Shown: piece after piece, positions 8,194-16,644 of the stretch | Numbering within the stretch: position 1 is the first letter of the stretch | How the letters are laid out: every line of letters starts with the position of its first letter | Source of the DNA: Halomonas sp. Y3 | Lineage (GTDB): Bacteria; Pseudomonadota; Gammaproteobacteria; Pseudomonadales; Halomonadaceae | Direction: 5' to 3' | Assembly: GCF_024137965.1 (NCBI RefSeq) | Contig: NZ_CP099975.1 | Location: 3,224,001-3,288,000, forward strand | Length of the DNA stretch: 64,000 nt | The notes under the pieces: generated by a model | What the model was told of the DNA's origin: nothing | The model's database searches: none | What the model saw: the letters and a program-made list of their open reading frames with translations, nothing else | Position numbers and translations under genes: made by a program

Positions 8194-9168
8194 ATGAAGA
8201 TCGAACGCCTGCCCCTGAACGCCTTGCGAGCCTTCGCCGAGGCGGCGCGAACGGAGAGTTTCAAGAGTGCCGCCAGCCGCTTGAACGTCACCCCCGGCGC
8301 GGTCAGCCGTCAGATCAAGCAGCTCGAAGCACGCCTGGGCATTGACCTCTTCACCCGTCACGCCAATGGTGTGCACTTGAACCCGGCCGGACGGCAACTG
8401 GCAAAAGATATCGATAGCGGCCTCGAGCGCATCGTCGCCGGGGTCATGGCGGCACGCGAGCGCGCCCACCAAGCGCCCCTGCTGACGCTTAGCGCGCCGC
8501 CATCCTTTATGCAGCTGTGGCTGTTGCCCCGTTTGGCGACGTTCGACGCCACGCTGGGCGGCCTCGATATTTCTCTGGATGCCAATCAATCGCTCACCAC
8601 CCCTGCCTGGCAGGGGGCGGGCGCCCGCCTGGCGATTCGCTATGGCCGCGGCCCCTGGCCGGAGGCGCAAAGCCACCGGCTATTCGACGACGAGCTGTTT
8701 CCGGTCTGCGCTCCGTCGCTGCTGGCGCAGCACGGCCGCCCCCTGGAGCCGGCCGACTTGGCCGATCACACCCTGCTGGACGTGGCCTGGGAGTCGCTTC
8801 AGGGCATCAGCTTTCCCGGCTGGCAGGCATGGCTCGATGCCGCGGGAGTCGGCGACCGGGTCGTGACGCCACAGCGCCGCTACTCGCTGTTCAGTCTGGC
8901 CCTGGACCAAGCCATCGCCGGGCGCGGCATCATGCTGGCCAACCACCCTATCGCCATGGACCGCCTCGAAAGTGGCGTCCTCGTCCGCCCCTTCGGCGAG
9001 CGCCATGTGCTTGCCTCACCGCTGAACTACGACCTGCTGACCCCCCCTCGCGGCGAGGCACCGCCTGCGGTGGCACGCTTTATCGATTGGCTGCTGGACG
9101 AGGCCGCTGCGTTCGACCGGGACACGCATGCGAGTGGTCAGGCACCTGCGCATTTCACCGCCTACTGA
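8194..9168 (+). CDS. LysR-family regulator, GcvA-like
   Basis: A 324-residue DNA-binding regulator. The N-terminal winged helix-turn-helix is typical (PLNALRAFAEAARTESFKSAASRLNVTPGAVSRQIKQLE) and belongs to the GcvA/AmpR-like subgroup by its LNALRAF opening. The rest is the two-lobed effector domain. ATG 8194 has AGGAAA about 10 bases upstream. It most likely controls the divergent EamA exporter and possibly itself. It ends 43 bases before recC but is probably not part of that operon's function. Confidence 0.87.
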   Translation: MKIERLPLNALRAFAEAARTESFKSAASRLNVTPGAVSRQIKQLEARLGIDLFTRHANGVHLNPAGRQLAKDIDSGLERIVAGVMAARERAHQAPLLTLSAPPSFMQLWLLPRLATFDATLGGLDISLDANQSLTTPAWQGAGARLAIRYGRGPWPEAQSHRLFDDELFPVCAPSLLAQHGRPLEPADLADHTLLDVAWESLQGISFPGWQAWLDAAGVGDRVVTPQRRYSLFSLALDQAIAGRGIMLANHPIAMDRLESGVLVRPFGERHVLASPLNYDLLTPPRGEAPPAVARFIDWLLDEAAAFDRDTHASGQAPAHFTAY

Positions 9169-9211
9169 TTTGCGGCACCATGAGGCCTTGCCCCCGCAGG
9201 AAGTCACCACC

Positions 9212-12200
9212 ATGCCGTTTGCTACCACGCCCCTCACTCCCGGCTTCATGGTGATCCACGGCAACCGCCTGGAGGCCCTGCGCGGCCTGGCGGTGGAGTG
9301 GATGCGCCGCCACCCCCTGGGGCCCCTGGAGAACGAGACGATCCTGGTGCAGAGCAACGGCATCAGCCAGTGGCTCAAGCTCGCCCTGGCCGCCGACGAA
9401 GCCCGGGACGGCGCCGGCATCGCCGCGGCGCTGGACGTGACCCTGCCGGCGCGCTTCCTCTGGCAGGCCTACCGGGCCGTGCTGGGAGAAGCAGCGGTGC
9501 CGCCGGTCTCGCCCTTCGACAAGCCGCGGCTGGTGTGGCGGCTGATGCGCCTGCTGCCCACCCTGCTGGACGCCTCCGTCTTCGCCCCTCTGGCGCGCTT
9601 CCTGGAAGGCGACGACGACCTGCGCAAGCGCCACCAGCTGGCCGAGCGCCTGGCCGACCTCTTCGACCAGTACCAGGTCTATCGCGCCGACTGGCTGGCC
9701 GCCTGGGCGGCGGGCGAGGACGTGCTGATCACCGCACGGGGCGAGGCCCGCCCGCTCGCCGAGGGCCAGCGCTGGCAGGCCGCGCTGTGGCGGGCGCTGC
9801 GCGACGATATCGCCGCGGACCTGGGCGAAGTGGGGCTCACCTCCAGCCGCGCCGCGGTGCATCGCCGCTTCCTCGAGGCGTGCCGAGCGCTGGGCGAGCG
9901 CCCTGCCGGCCTGCCGCGCCGCGTCATCGTCTTCGGCATCTCCTCGCTGCCGGCCCAGACCCTGGAAGCCCTGGCCGCCATGGCACGCTTCAGCCAGGTG
10001 CTGCTCTGCGTCCACAACCCCTGCCGCCACTACTGGGCGGACATCATCGAACACAAGGACCTCCTCCGAGCCGAGAGGAAGCGCCAGCGGCGCCGCCCCG
10101 GCATGCCGGCAGATCTGGCCGAGACCGAGCTGCACCTCCACGCCCAACCGCTGCTCGCCGCCTGGGGCAAGCAGGGCCGCGACTACCTGCGCCTGCTGGA
10201 CGAGTTCGACGAGGCCCAGGCCTATCGGGGCCTCTTCGAGGGGGAGGCGCTGCGCATCGACCTCTTCGACTCCCCCCTGGAAGATGAGGAGGATCCCGAG
10301 CCCAGCCTGCTGCGCCAGCTGCAGGACGATATCCTCGAGCTGCGCCCCCTGGCCGAGAGCCGCGAGCGCTGGCCCGCCGTGGACCCGAGCCGCGACCGCT
10401 CGCTGCGCTTCCAGGTAGCCCACAGCGCCCTGCGCGAGGTGGAGATCCTCCACGACCAGCTGCTGGCCGCCTTCAGCGAGGACCCCAGCCTGCGCCCCCG
10501 GGACGTGCTGGTGATGGTGCCCGACGTGGACCAGTACGCCGCCGCGGTCCAGGCGGTGTTCGGCCGCCTCGCCCCCGACGACCCGCGCCATATCCCCTTC
10601 ACCCTCTCCGACCAGGCGAGCCGCCACCGCCTGCCGCTGCTGATCGCCCTCGAACAGCTGCTGCGCCTGCCGGAGCTGCGCCTCTCGGTCAGCGACCTGC
10701 TCGACCTGCTGGAGGTGCCCGCCCTGCGCGCCCGTTTCGGCATCCCGGAGACGGCGCTGCCCACCCTGCGCCGCTGGATCGAGGGCGCCGGCATCCGCTG
10801 GGGGCTCGACGCCCGGCAGCGCCAGAGCCTGGAGCTGCCGGAGGGGCTCAGCGCCAACACCTGGGCCTTCGGCCTGCGCCGGCTGCTGCTGGGCTATGCG
10901 GTGGGCAGCGCCGCCGAGGGCCCCTGGCAGGGGGTGGAGCCCTATGACGATATCGGCGGGCTGGAGGCGGCGCTGGCCGGCCCCCTGGTCAGCCTGATCG
11001 ACACCCTGGAGGCCCAGTGGCAGGCCCTGGCCGAGCCCTGCGACGTGGCCGGCTGGGGCGAGCGGCTGCGTGACCTGCTGGCCGCCTGTTTCCTGGCCGA
11101 CGCCGACCGCGACCTGATGGCGCTGACCCGCCTCGAACAGGCCCTGGAAGCGTGGCAGGAGAGCGCCGAGGAGGCCGGGCTGACCGAACCTCTTCCGCTC
11201 TCGGTGGTGCGCGAGCACTGGCTCGCCCAGGTGGACGAGGCGAGCCTCTCCCAGCGCTTCCTGGCCGGGGCGGTGAACATCGCCACCCTGATGCCGATGC
11301 GCGCCATCCCCTTCCGCCACGTCTGCCTGCTGGGCATGAACGACGCCGACTACCCGCGGGTGCAGCGCCCCCTGGATATCGACCTGATGGCCCAGGACTA
11401 CCGCCCCGGCGACCGCTCCCGCCGGGAGGACGACCGCTACCTCTTCCTGGAGGCGCTGCTCTCGGCCCGGGACCGGCTGACCATCAGCTGGGTGGGGCGC
11501 AGCATCGTCGACAATACCGAGCAGCCCCCGTCGGTGCTGCTGGGCCAGCTGCGCGACCATCTCGCCCGGGGCTGGCGGCTGGCGGGTCAGGAAAAGGGGG
11601 GAGAAGAGGAGCAGGAGGGCAAGGCGCTGCTCGAGGCGCTGACCACCGAGCATCCGCTGCAGCCCTTCAGCATCGCGTATTTCAAGGAGGGCTCGCCCCT
11701 CGGCACCTACGCCCACGAGTGGCGGGAGCTGCACCTGCCCGGTGGCGACGCCGAACCGGCCGCGGCGCCGGCGCTGGCCCCCTTCCGCCAGGAGTCGCCG
11801 CTGACCCTGGCTCAGCTGGGTGGCTTTCTCAAGGCGCCGGTACAGGCCTTCCATACCACCCGGCTCAAGGTCTTCCTGGAGACCGAGGCTCTGGAGCGCC
11901 TCGATCACGAGCCCTTCGAGCTCGACGGCCTCGACCACTGGCAGCTGCAGCACGCCCTGATCGAGGCGAGCCGCGCGGCGGTGGAGGCCGGGGAGCCCTT
12001 CGAGCCCGCCCTGGAGGCGACCCTGGCGCGCCTGGAGCGGGAGGGCCGCCTGGCCCTGGGCGGCTTCACCGAGCGCATGCGCGATGCCCTGGCCGAGCCC
12101 ATGCCCAAGCTGTTCGAGGAGTACCGCCAGGTCCTGGAGGCCTGGCCCTACCCCCTGGCGGAGCCCCTCGGCGTCTCCCTGGACCTTCGGGAAGCCCTGG

Positions 12201-12835
12201 GCGACGGCCCGGGGCTGGAGGACTGGCTGGGCGAGCTGCGGGCCAACGACGCCATGGAGCGCTGCCGGGTGCTGCTCACCACCAGCAGCCTGGTCAACAA
12301 GGGCAGGTACCACTGGAAGCACTGGCTCGGCCCCTGGGTCGCCCACCTGGCCGGCCAGCTGGAGGGGCCCATGACCACGAGGCTGCTCTCCCGGGCCGGC
12401 GGCGGCACCCTGGCCCCGCTGCCCGCCGAGGAGGCCCATGCCCACCTGATGGCCATCGCCCGGGCCTGGCACCGCGGCATGCAGGCCCCCCTGCCCCTGG
12501 CCCGGGACACCGCCTTCGCCTGGCTGGAGAAGGGCGGCACCCCCGAGGCCATGGCCCGCTGCCTCGAGGGCCGCGCGGACGAGACGGACCAGAAGGCCTG
12601 GAGCGCCATGCAGACGGCGTTCCACGGCAGCGGCTTCAACCACGACCACGGCGAGCGCGGCCGCGACCCCTACCTGCTGCGCCAGTGGCCGGAACTGGAG
12701 GCGCTGGTGCGCTCGACCGAGGGTGGCGGTTTCGCCGCGCTGGCCGAGGCGCTCTATGCCCCGCTATTACAGGCGGTACGCAAACCGAAGGAGAAGAACG
12801 CCAGGGGCAACCAGGACAAGGGAGGCAAGGCATGA
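9212..12835 (+). CDS. recC: Exodeoxyribonuclease V subunit RecC
   Basis: The 1207-residue scaffold subunit of RecBCD, which splits the unwound strands and recognises Chi. The N-terminus (LTPGFMVIHGNRLEAL, then WLKLALA) and family segments such as VFGISSLPAQTLEALAAM, ARDRLTISWVGRSIVDN and RSRREDDRYLFLEALLSARD are characteristic, and length matches E. coli RecC (1122) with extensions. ATG 9212 has CAGGAAG 9 bases upstream; the open frame extends further but overlaps the preceding LysR gene. The last codons overlap the recB start (ATGA at 12832-12835), implying translational coupling. Codon use is extremely GC-rich. Confidence 0.95.
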   Translation: MPFATTPLTPGFMVIHGNRLEALRGLAVEWMRRHPLGPLENETILVQSNGISQWLKLALAADEARDGAGIAAALDVTLPARFLWQAYRAVLGEAAVPPVSPFDKPRLVWRLMRLLPTLLDASVFAPLARFLEGDDDLRKRHQLAERLADLFDQYQVYRADWLAAWAAGEDVLITARGEARPLAEGQRWQAALWRALRDDIAADLGEVGLTSSRAAVHRRFLEACRALGERPAGLPRRVIVFGISSLPAQTLEALAAMARFSQVLLCVHNPCRHYWADIIEHKDLLRAERKRQRRRPGMPADLAETELHLHAQPLLAAWGKQGRDYLRLLDEFDEAQAYRGLFEGEALRIDLFDSPLEDEEDPEPSLLRQLQDDILELRPLAESRERWPAVDPSRDRSLRFQVAHSALREVEILHDQLLAAFSEDPSLRPRDVLVMVPDVDQYAAAVQAVFGRLAPDDPRHIPFTLSDQASRHRLPLLIALEQLLRLPELRLSVSDLLDLLEVPALRARFGIPETALPTLRRWIEGAGIRWGLDARQRQSLELPEGLSANTWAFGLRRLLLGYAVGSAAEGPWQGVEPYDDIGGLEAALAGPLVSLIDTLEAQWQALAEPCDVAGWGERLRDLLAACFLADADRDLMALTRLEQALEAWQESAEEAGLTEPLPLSVVREHWLAQVDEASLSQRFLAGAVNIATLMPMRAIPFRHVCLLGMNDADYPRVQRPLDIDLMAQDYRPGDRSRREDDRYLFLEALLSARDRLTISWVGRSIVDNTEQPPSVLLGQLRDHLARGWRLAGQEKGGEEEQEGKALLEALTTEHPLQPFSIAYFKEGSPLGTYAHEWRELHLPGGDAEPAAAPALAPFRQESPLTLAQLGGFLKAPVQAFHTTRLKVFLETEALERLDHEPFELDGLDHWQLQHALIEASRAAVEAGEPFEPALEATLARLEREGRLALGGFTERMRDALAEPMPKLFEEYRQVLEAWPYPLAEPLGVSLDLREALGDGPGLEDWLGELRANDAMERCRVLLTTSSLVNKGRYHWKHWLGPWVAHLAGQLEGPMTTRLLSRAGGGTLAPLPAEEAHAHLMAIARAWHRGMQAPLPLARDTAFAWLEKGGTPEAMARCLEGRADETDQKAWSAMQTAFHGSGFNHDHGERGRDPYLLRQWPELEALVRSTEGGGFAALAEALYAPLLQAVRKPKEKNARGNQDKGGKA

Positions 12836-15800
12836 GCACCCAGGACCGTAACACGCCTCCTATCCTGGACCCGATTCGCCTGCCGCTCACCGGCAGCCGG
12901 CTGATCGAGGCCAGCGCCGGCACCGGCAAGACCTTCACCATCGCCCTGCTCTACGTGCGCCTGGTGCTGGGTCCCCGGGACGAGGCCGACACGGCGAGCT
13001 TCCCCCGCGCCCTCACCCCGCCGGAGATCCTGGTGGTGACCTTCACCAACGCCGCCACCCGGGAGCTGCGCGACCGCATCCGCGCCCGCCTGGTCGAGGC
13101 CGCCGAGGCGTTCCAAAGCCCCCTTGGGGGTCAGACCCCAAAATCCGCTGAGGGGTCTGACCCCCTGCTGGCCCTGCGCGACAGCTACCCCGAGGCGCGC
13201 TGGCCCGCCTGCGCCCGGCGGCTGCAGCTGGCCGCCGAGTGGATGGACGAGGCCGCTGTCTCCACCATCCACGCCTGGTGCCACCGCATGCTGCGCGAGC
13301 ACGCCTTCGAGAGCGGCAGCCTCTTCTCCCTCGAGATGAACCTCGACCAGTCCGAGCTGGAGCTGGAGGTGGCCCGGGACTACTGGCGCAGCTTCTACTA
13401 CGCCCTGGACGCCGAGGCCCTGGCGGTGGTCACCCGCTACTGGAAGAGCCCCGACGCCCTGGCCGAGGACGTGCGCCAGCTGAAGGGCCAGGTGGCGCTG
13501 CTGCCCGACGCCCCGCCTCCCGCCGGGGCGCTGGCCAGCATGCAGGCCGAGCGCGCGCGGGAGCTCGCCGAGCTCAAGGCCCCCTGGCCCACCTGGCTCG
13601 ACGAGCTCGCCGAGCGGCTGGAAGCGGCCGCCGCCGCCAAGGCCTTCGACCAGCGCAAGCTCAACAGCAGGAGTCGTGCCGACTGGCTGGCAAGGCTCCG
13701 CCACTGGGCCCAGGACCCAGAGCTCGCCACCCCGGCGCTGACCGACGCCGCCTGGAAGCGCCTGACGCCCGAGGGCATCGCCGAGATCTGGAAGACGGAC
13801 GAGCCCCTGGACCACCCCGCCCTGCGCGCCCTGGCCGCGCTGCCCGAACGGCTCGAGGCGCTGCCCGACGCCCGCGCCGACCTGCTGGCCCACGCCGTGC
13901 GCTGGATGAGCGAGCGCCGCGCCCGGGTGCAGCAGCGCCGCGCCGAGCTCGGCCCCGACGACCTGCTCGCGCGCCTCGACGACGCCTTCGCCGGCCCCTC
14001 CGGCCAGCTGCTGGCCGAGCAGATCCGCCGCCAGTTCCCGGTGGCCCTGGTGGACGAATTCCAGGACACCGACCCGGTGCAGTACCGGCTCTTCGACCAC
14101 GTCTACCGCCTGGCCGAGGCCCCGGACCCCGAGGCCCCCAGCGGCATCCTGCTGATCGGCGACCCCAAGCAGGCGATCTACGCCTTCCGCGGCGCCGATA
14201 TCCACACCTACCTGCAGGCGCGCCGGGACACCGCCGGCCGCCACGTCACCCTGGGCACCAACTTCCGCTCCGCCACCGCCATGGTGGCCGCCGCCAACCG
14301 GGTCTTCCAGCACGCCGAGGCGCACCCCGCCGGACGCGGCGCCTTCCTGTTCCGCTCCCCCGAGGGGGACAATCCGGTGCCCTTCCTGCCGGTGGCCGCA
14401 AAGGGCAGGAAGGAGTCCCTGACCCGGGACGGCGAGCCGCTGCCCGCCATGACCCTCTGGCATCTGCCTGCCGGGGAGGGCGGAGACAACGGGCTGAGCA
14501 AGAGCGCCTACTTCGACGCCATGGCCCCCCGCTGCGCCAGCCGCATGGCCGAGCTACTGATGGAGGGCCGGGCCGGACGCACCGGCTTCAGCGCGCCGGG
14601 CGAGCCCTTTCGCCCCCTCAAGCCGTCGGACCTGGCCGTGCTGGTCAACAACGGCAGCGAGGCCCGAGCGATCCGCTCAGCACTGCTGGCGCGCGGCATC
14701 AAGAGCGTCTACCTCTCCGACAAGGAGAGCGTCTTCGAGACCCCGGCGGCCCTGGAGCTGGAGATGTGGCTGGCCGCCTGCGCCGAGCCCGACAGCGAGC
14801 GGCGCCTGCATGGGGCCCTGGCCATGCCGAGCCTGGGATTATCGCTCGCCGAGCTGGACGCCCTGCAGCACGACGAACTGGCCTGGGAGTCGCGGGTGCT
14901 GCAGTTTCGCACCTATCATCGCCAGTGGCAGCGCCAGGGGGTGCTGCCCATGCTCCACCGCCTGCTGGCCGATTTCACCGTACCCACCCGGCTGCTCAGG
15001 AGTACGAGTGGGGAGAGGCATCTCACCGATCTGCTGCATCTCGGCGAGCTGCTCCAGGAGGCCAGCGCCGAGCTCGACGGCGAGCACGCCCTGCTGCGCC
15101 ACCTGAGCGAGGCCCGGGCCCACCCGCCCCAGCAGGCGGATACCCATCGCCTGCGCCTGGAGAGCGACGCCGACCTGGTGCAGGTGATCACCATCCACAA
15201 GTCCAAGGGGCTGGAGTACCCGCTGGTCTTCCTGCCCTTTATCTGCGCCTTCCGCGAGAAGAAGGCCGGCGACCTGCCGCTGACCTGGCACGACGCCTCC
15301 GGGCGCCAGCGGCTCTCCCTGGAGCCCGACGAGACCGCCCTCGCCCGGGCCGACGACGAGCGCCTGGGGGAGGATCTGCGCAAGCTCTACGTGGCCCTGA
15401 CCCGGGCCCGCCACGCCACCTGGCTCGGCATCGCCCCCCTCAGGGGGCTGGAGCGCAGCGCCGTCGGCCAGGTGCTCACCGCCGGGGCGCCGCTCTCGTC
15501 ATCCTCGACGGACGGCCTGCTCGAGGCCCTCTTCCCCCTCGCCCAGGGCGCGGCAGAGACGGAGCTCAAGGTCGAGCCGGCGCCGGCACCCAGCGACCTC
15601 GTGGTGCCCATGGCAACGAGCGACGAGGCCCTGCGCGAGGCGCTCACCCCGGCCCGCCGCGCCCGGGAGCGCTGGTGGATCGCCAGCTACTCGGCGCTGC
15701 GCCTGGGGGGCGAAAGCATCGGTGGCGGGGAGGAAGAACCCGCTCTTCTGGAAGAGCCTGAAAGCGCTCTCCTTATAGAGCCCGAAACCGCTCTGGAAGC

Positions 15801-16644
15801 CACCGCCCGGGAGATGCGCGACGAGCCCAGCGACCCGGTCCAGGCCGCCCAGCCGGTAAGTGACGACTCGCTCCACCGCTTTCCCCGGGGCCCGGCGGCG
15901 GGCACCTTCCTCCACGGCCTGCTGGAGTGGGCCGGCGCCGAGGGCTTCGCCCGGCTGGCCGCCGAGCCCGAGCGGCTGAACGACACCCTGGCGCGACGCG
16001 CCAACCTGCGTGGCTGGCGCGAGCGCATCCCGGCGCTGCAGGCCTGGCTGCGCGGGCTGCTGGCCTGCGAGCTGCCGGTGCCGAACGCGCCCGAGGGCCC
16101 GGTGGCGCCGCTGCGGCTGGAGCGGTTGGAGAGCGCTCGCTATCAGGTGGAGCTGGAGTTCTGGTTCTCCGCCCATCGGGTCGACACTCGCCGGCTGGAC
16201 GCCCTCGTAAGCGCTCACACGCTGGGCGGTGCCGCCCGGCCGGCCCTGGAGCGCGACCGCCTCAACGGCATGCTCAAGGGCTTCATCGACCTAGTGGTGG
16301 AGCACGAGGGGCGCTTCTACGTGCTGGACTGGAAGTCCAACTTCCTGGGCCGGGACGACGCGGCCTACTCCGAGGCGGCCATGGCGGAGGCGGTGCGCGA
16401 GAAGCGCTACGACCTGCAGTACTGCCTCTACCTGCTGGCCCTGCACCGCCTGCTGCGCTCGCGGCTGCCCGATTACGACATCGACCGCCACCTGGGCGGC
16501 GCCCTCTACGTCTTCCTGCGCGGCCTCAACGCCCCCTCCCGGGGCGTGCACCGCGAGCGCCCACCCCGGGAGCTGATCGAAGCGCTGGACGCCCTCTTCC
16601 AGGGCACCGATCTCCCCGACGACGCGGAGGCCCGCCATGAGTGA
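12832..16644 (+). CDS. recB: Exodeoxyribonuclease V subunit RecB
   Basis: A 1270-residue helicase-nuclease. The UvrD-type motor has Walker A ASAGTGKT (27-34), FTNAATRELRDRI, the motif II region LVDEFQDTDPVQYRLF and GTNFRS. The C-terminal nuclease has Asp1153 (GFIDLV), Asp1166 and Lys1168 (DWKSN) and the QYCLYL motif, so it should be catalytically active. Residues about 99-111 are coded by an inverted repeat element (13127-13164). A lower-GC repeated stretch (EPALLEEPESALLIEPETAL, about 15737-15796) lies in the linker before the nuclease. It overlaps recC by 4 and recD by 8 bases. Confidence 0.96.
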   Translation: MSTQDRNTPPILDPIRLPLTGSRLIEASAGTGKTFTIALLYVRLVLGPRDEADTASFPRALTPPEILVVTFTNAATRELRDRIRARLVEAAEAFQSPLGGQTPKSAEGSDPLLALRDSYPEARWPACARRLQLAAEWMDEAAVSTIHAWCHRMLREHAFESGSLFSLEMNLDQSELELEVARDYWRSFYYALDAEALAVVTRYWKSPDALAEDVRQLKGQVALLPDAPPPAGALASMQAERARELAELKAPWPTWLDELAERLEAAAAAKAFDQRKLNSRSRADWLARLRHWAQDPELATPALTDAAWKRLTPEGIAEIWKTDEPLDHPALRALAALPERLEALPDARADLLAHAVRWMSERRARVQQRRAELGPDDLLARLDDAFAGPSGQLLAEQIRRQFPVALVDEFQDTDPVQYRLFDHVYRLAEAPDPEAPSGILLIGDPKQAIYAFRGADIHTYLQARRDTAGRHVTLGTNFRSATAMVAAANRVFQHAEAHPAGRGAFLFRSPEGDNPVPFLPVAAKGRKESLTRDGEPLPAMTLWHLPAGEGGDNGLSKSAYFDAMAPRCASRMAELLMEGRAGRTGFSAPGEPFRPLKPSDLAVLVNNGSEARAIRSALLARGIKSVYLSDKESVFETPAALELEMWLAACAEPDSERRLHGALAMPSLGLSLAELDALQHDELAWESRVLQFRTYHRQWQRQGVLPMLHRLLADFTVPTRLLRSTSGERHLTDLLHLGELLQEASAELDGEHALLRHLSEARAHPPQQADTHRLRLESDADLVQVITIHKSKGLEYPLVFLPFICAFREKKAGDLPLTWHDASGRQRLSLEPDETALARADDERLGEDLRKLYVALTRARHATWLGIAPLRGLERSAVGQVLTAGAPLSSSSTDGLLEALFPLAQGAAETELKVEPAPAPSDLVVPMATSDEALREALTPARRARERWWIASYSALRLGGESIGGGEEEPALLEEPESALLIEPETALEATAREMRDEPSDPVQAAQPVSDDSLHRFPRGPAAGTFLHGLLEWAGAEGFARLAAEPERLNDTLARRANLRGWRERIPALQAWLRGLLACELPVPNAPEGPVAPLRLERLESARYQVELEFWFSAHRVDTRRLDALVSAHTLGGAARPALERDRLNGMLKGFIDLVVEHEGRFYVLDWKSNFLGRDDAAYSEAAMAEAVREKRYDLQYCLYLLALHRLLRSRLPDYDIDRHLGGALYVFLRGLNAPSRGVHRERPPRELIEALDALFQGTDLPDDAEARHE
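13127..13164. repeat. Palindromic repeat element inside recB
   Basis: GGGGTCAGACCCC (13127-13139) and its exact complement GGGGTCTGACCCC (13152-13164) flank a 12-base spacer. The element is read in frame as part of RecB (GGQTPKSAEGSDP) in a loop between helicase motifs that varies in the family. Both arms are themselves near-palindromic, as in mobile intergenic repeats. Only one copy is visible in this window. Confidence 0.75.
15735..15800 (+). repeat. Degenerate tandem repeat in the recB linker
   Basis: Three imperfect units of about 21-24 bases encode EPALLE / EPESALLI / EPETALEA. Base composition drops compared with the surrounding recB sequence. The stretch lies in the flexible linker between motor and nuclease, where length change should be tolerated. 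Confidence 0.5.

Noticed and set aside
9155..12649. A 1164-residue open frame on the minus strand across recC
   Set aside because: It is antisense to recC in very GC-rich DNA, where stop codons are rare on all frames. The product is low-complexity (Gln/Gly/Ala/Val-rich) with no family pattern, while recC is clearly coding.
11152..12831. Upstream extension of the recB reading frame by 560 codons
   Set aside because: It overlaps recC entirely, gives Gly/Pro/Arg-rich nonsense, and the ATG at 12832 overlaps the recC stop and begins just before the conserved Walker A region.
12754..14463. A 569-residue minus-strand open frame across recB
   Set aside because: Same GC-rich shadow effect; low-complexity Gly/Gln/Val sequence and no ribosome binding site evidence. 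recB on the other strand has all its motifs.
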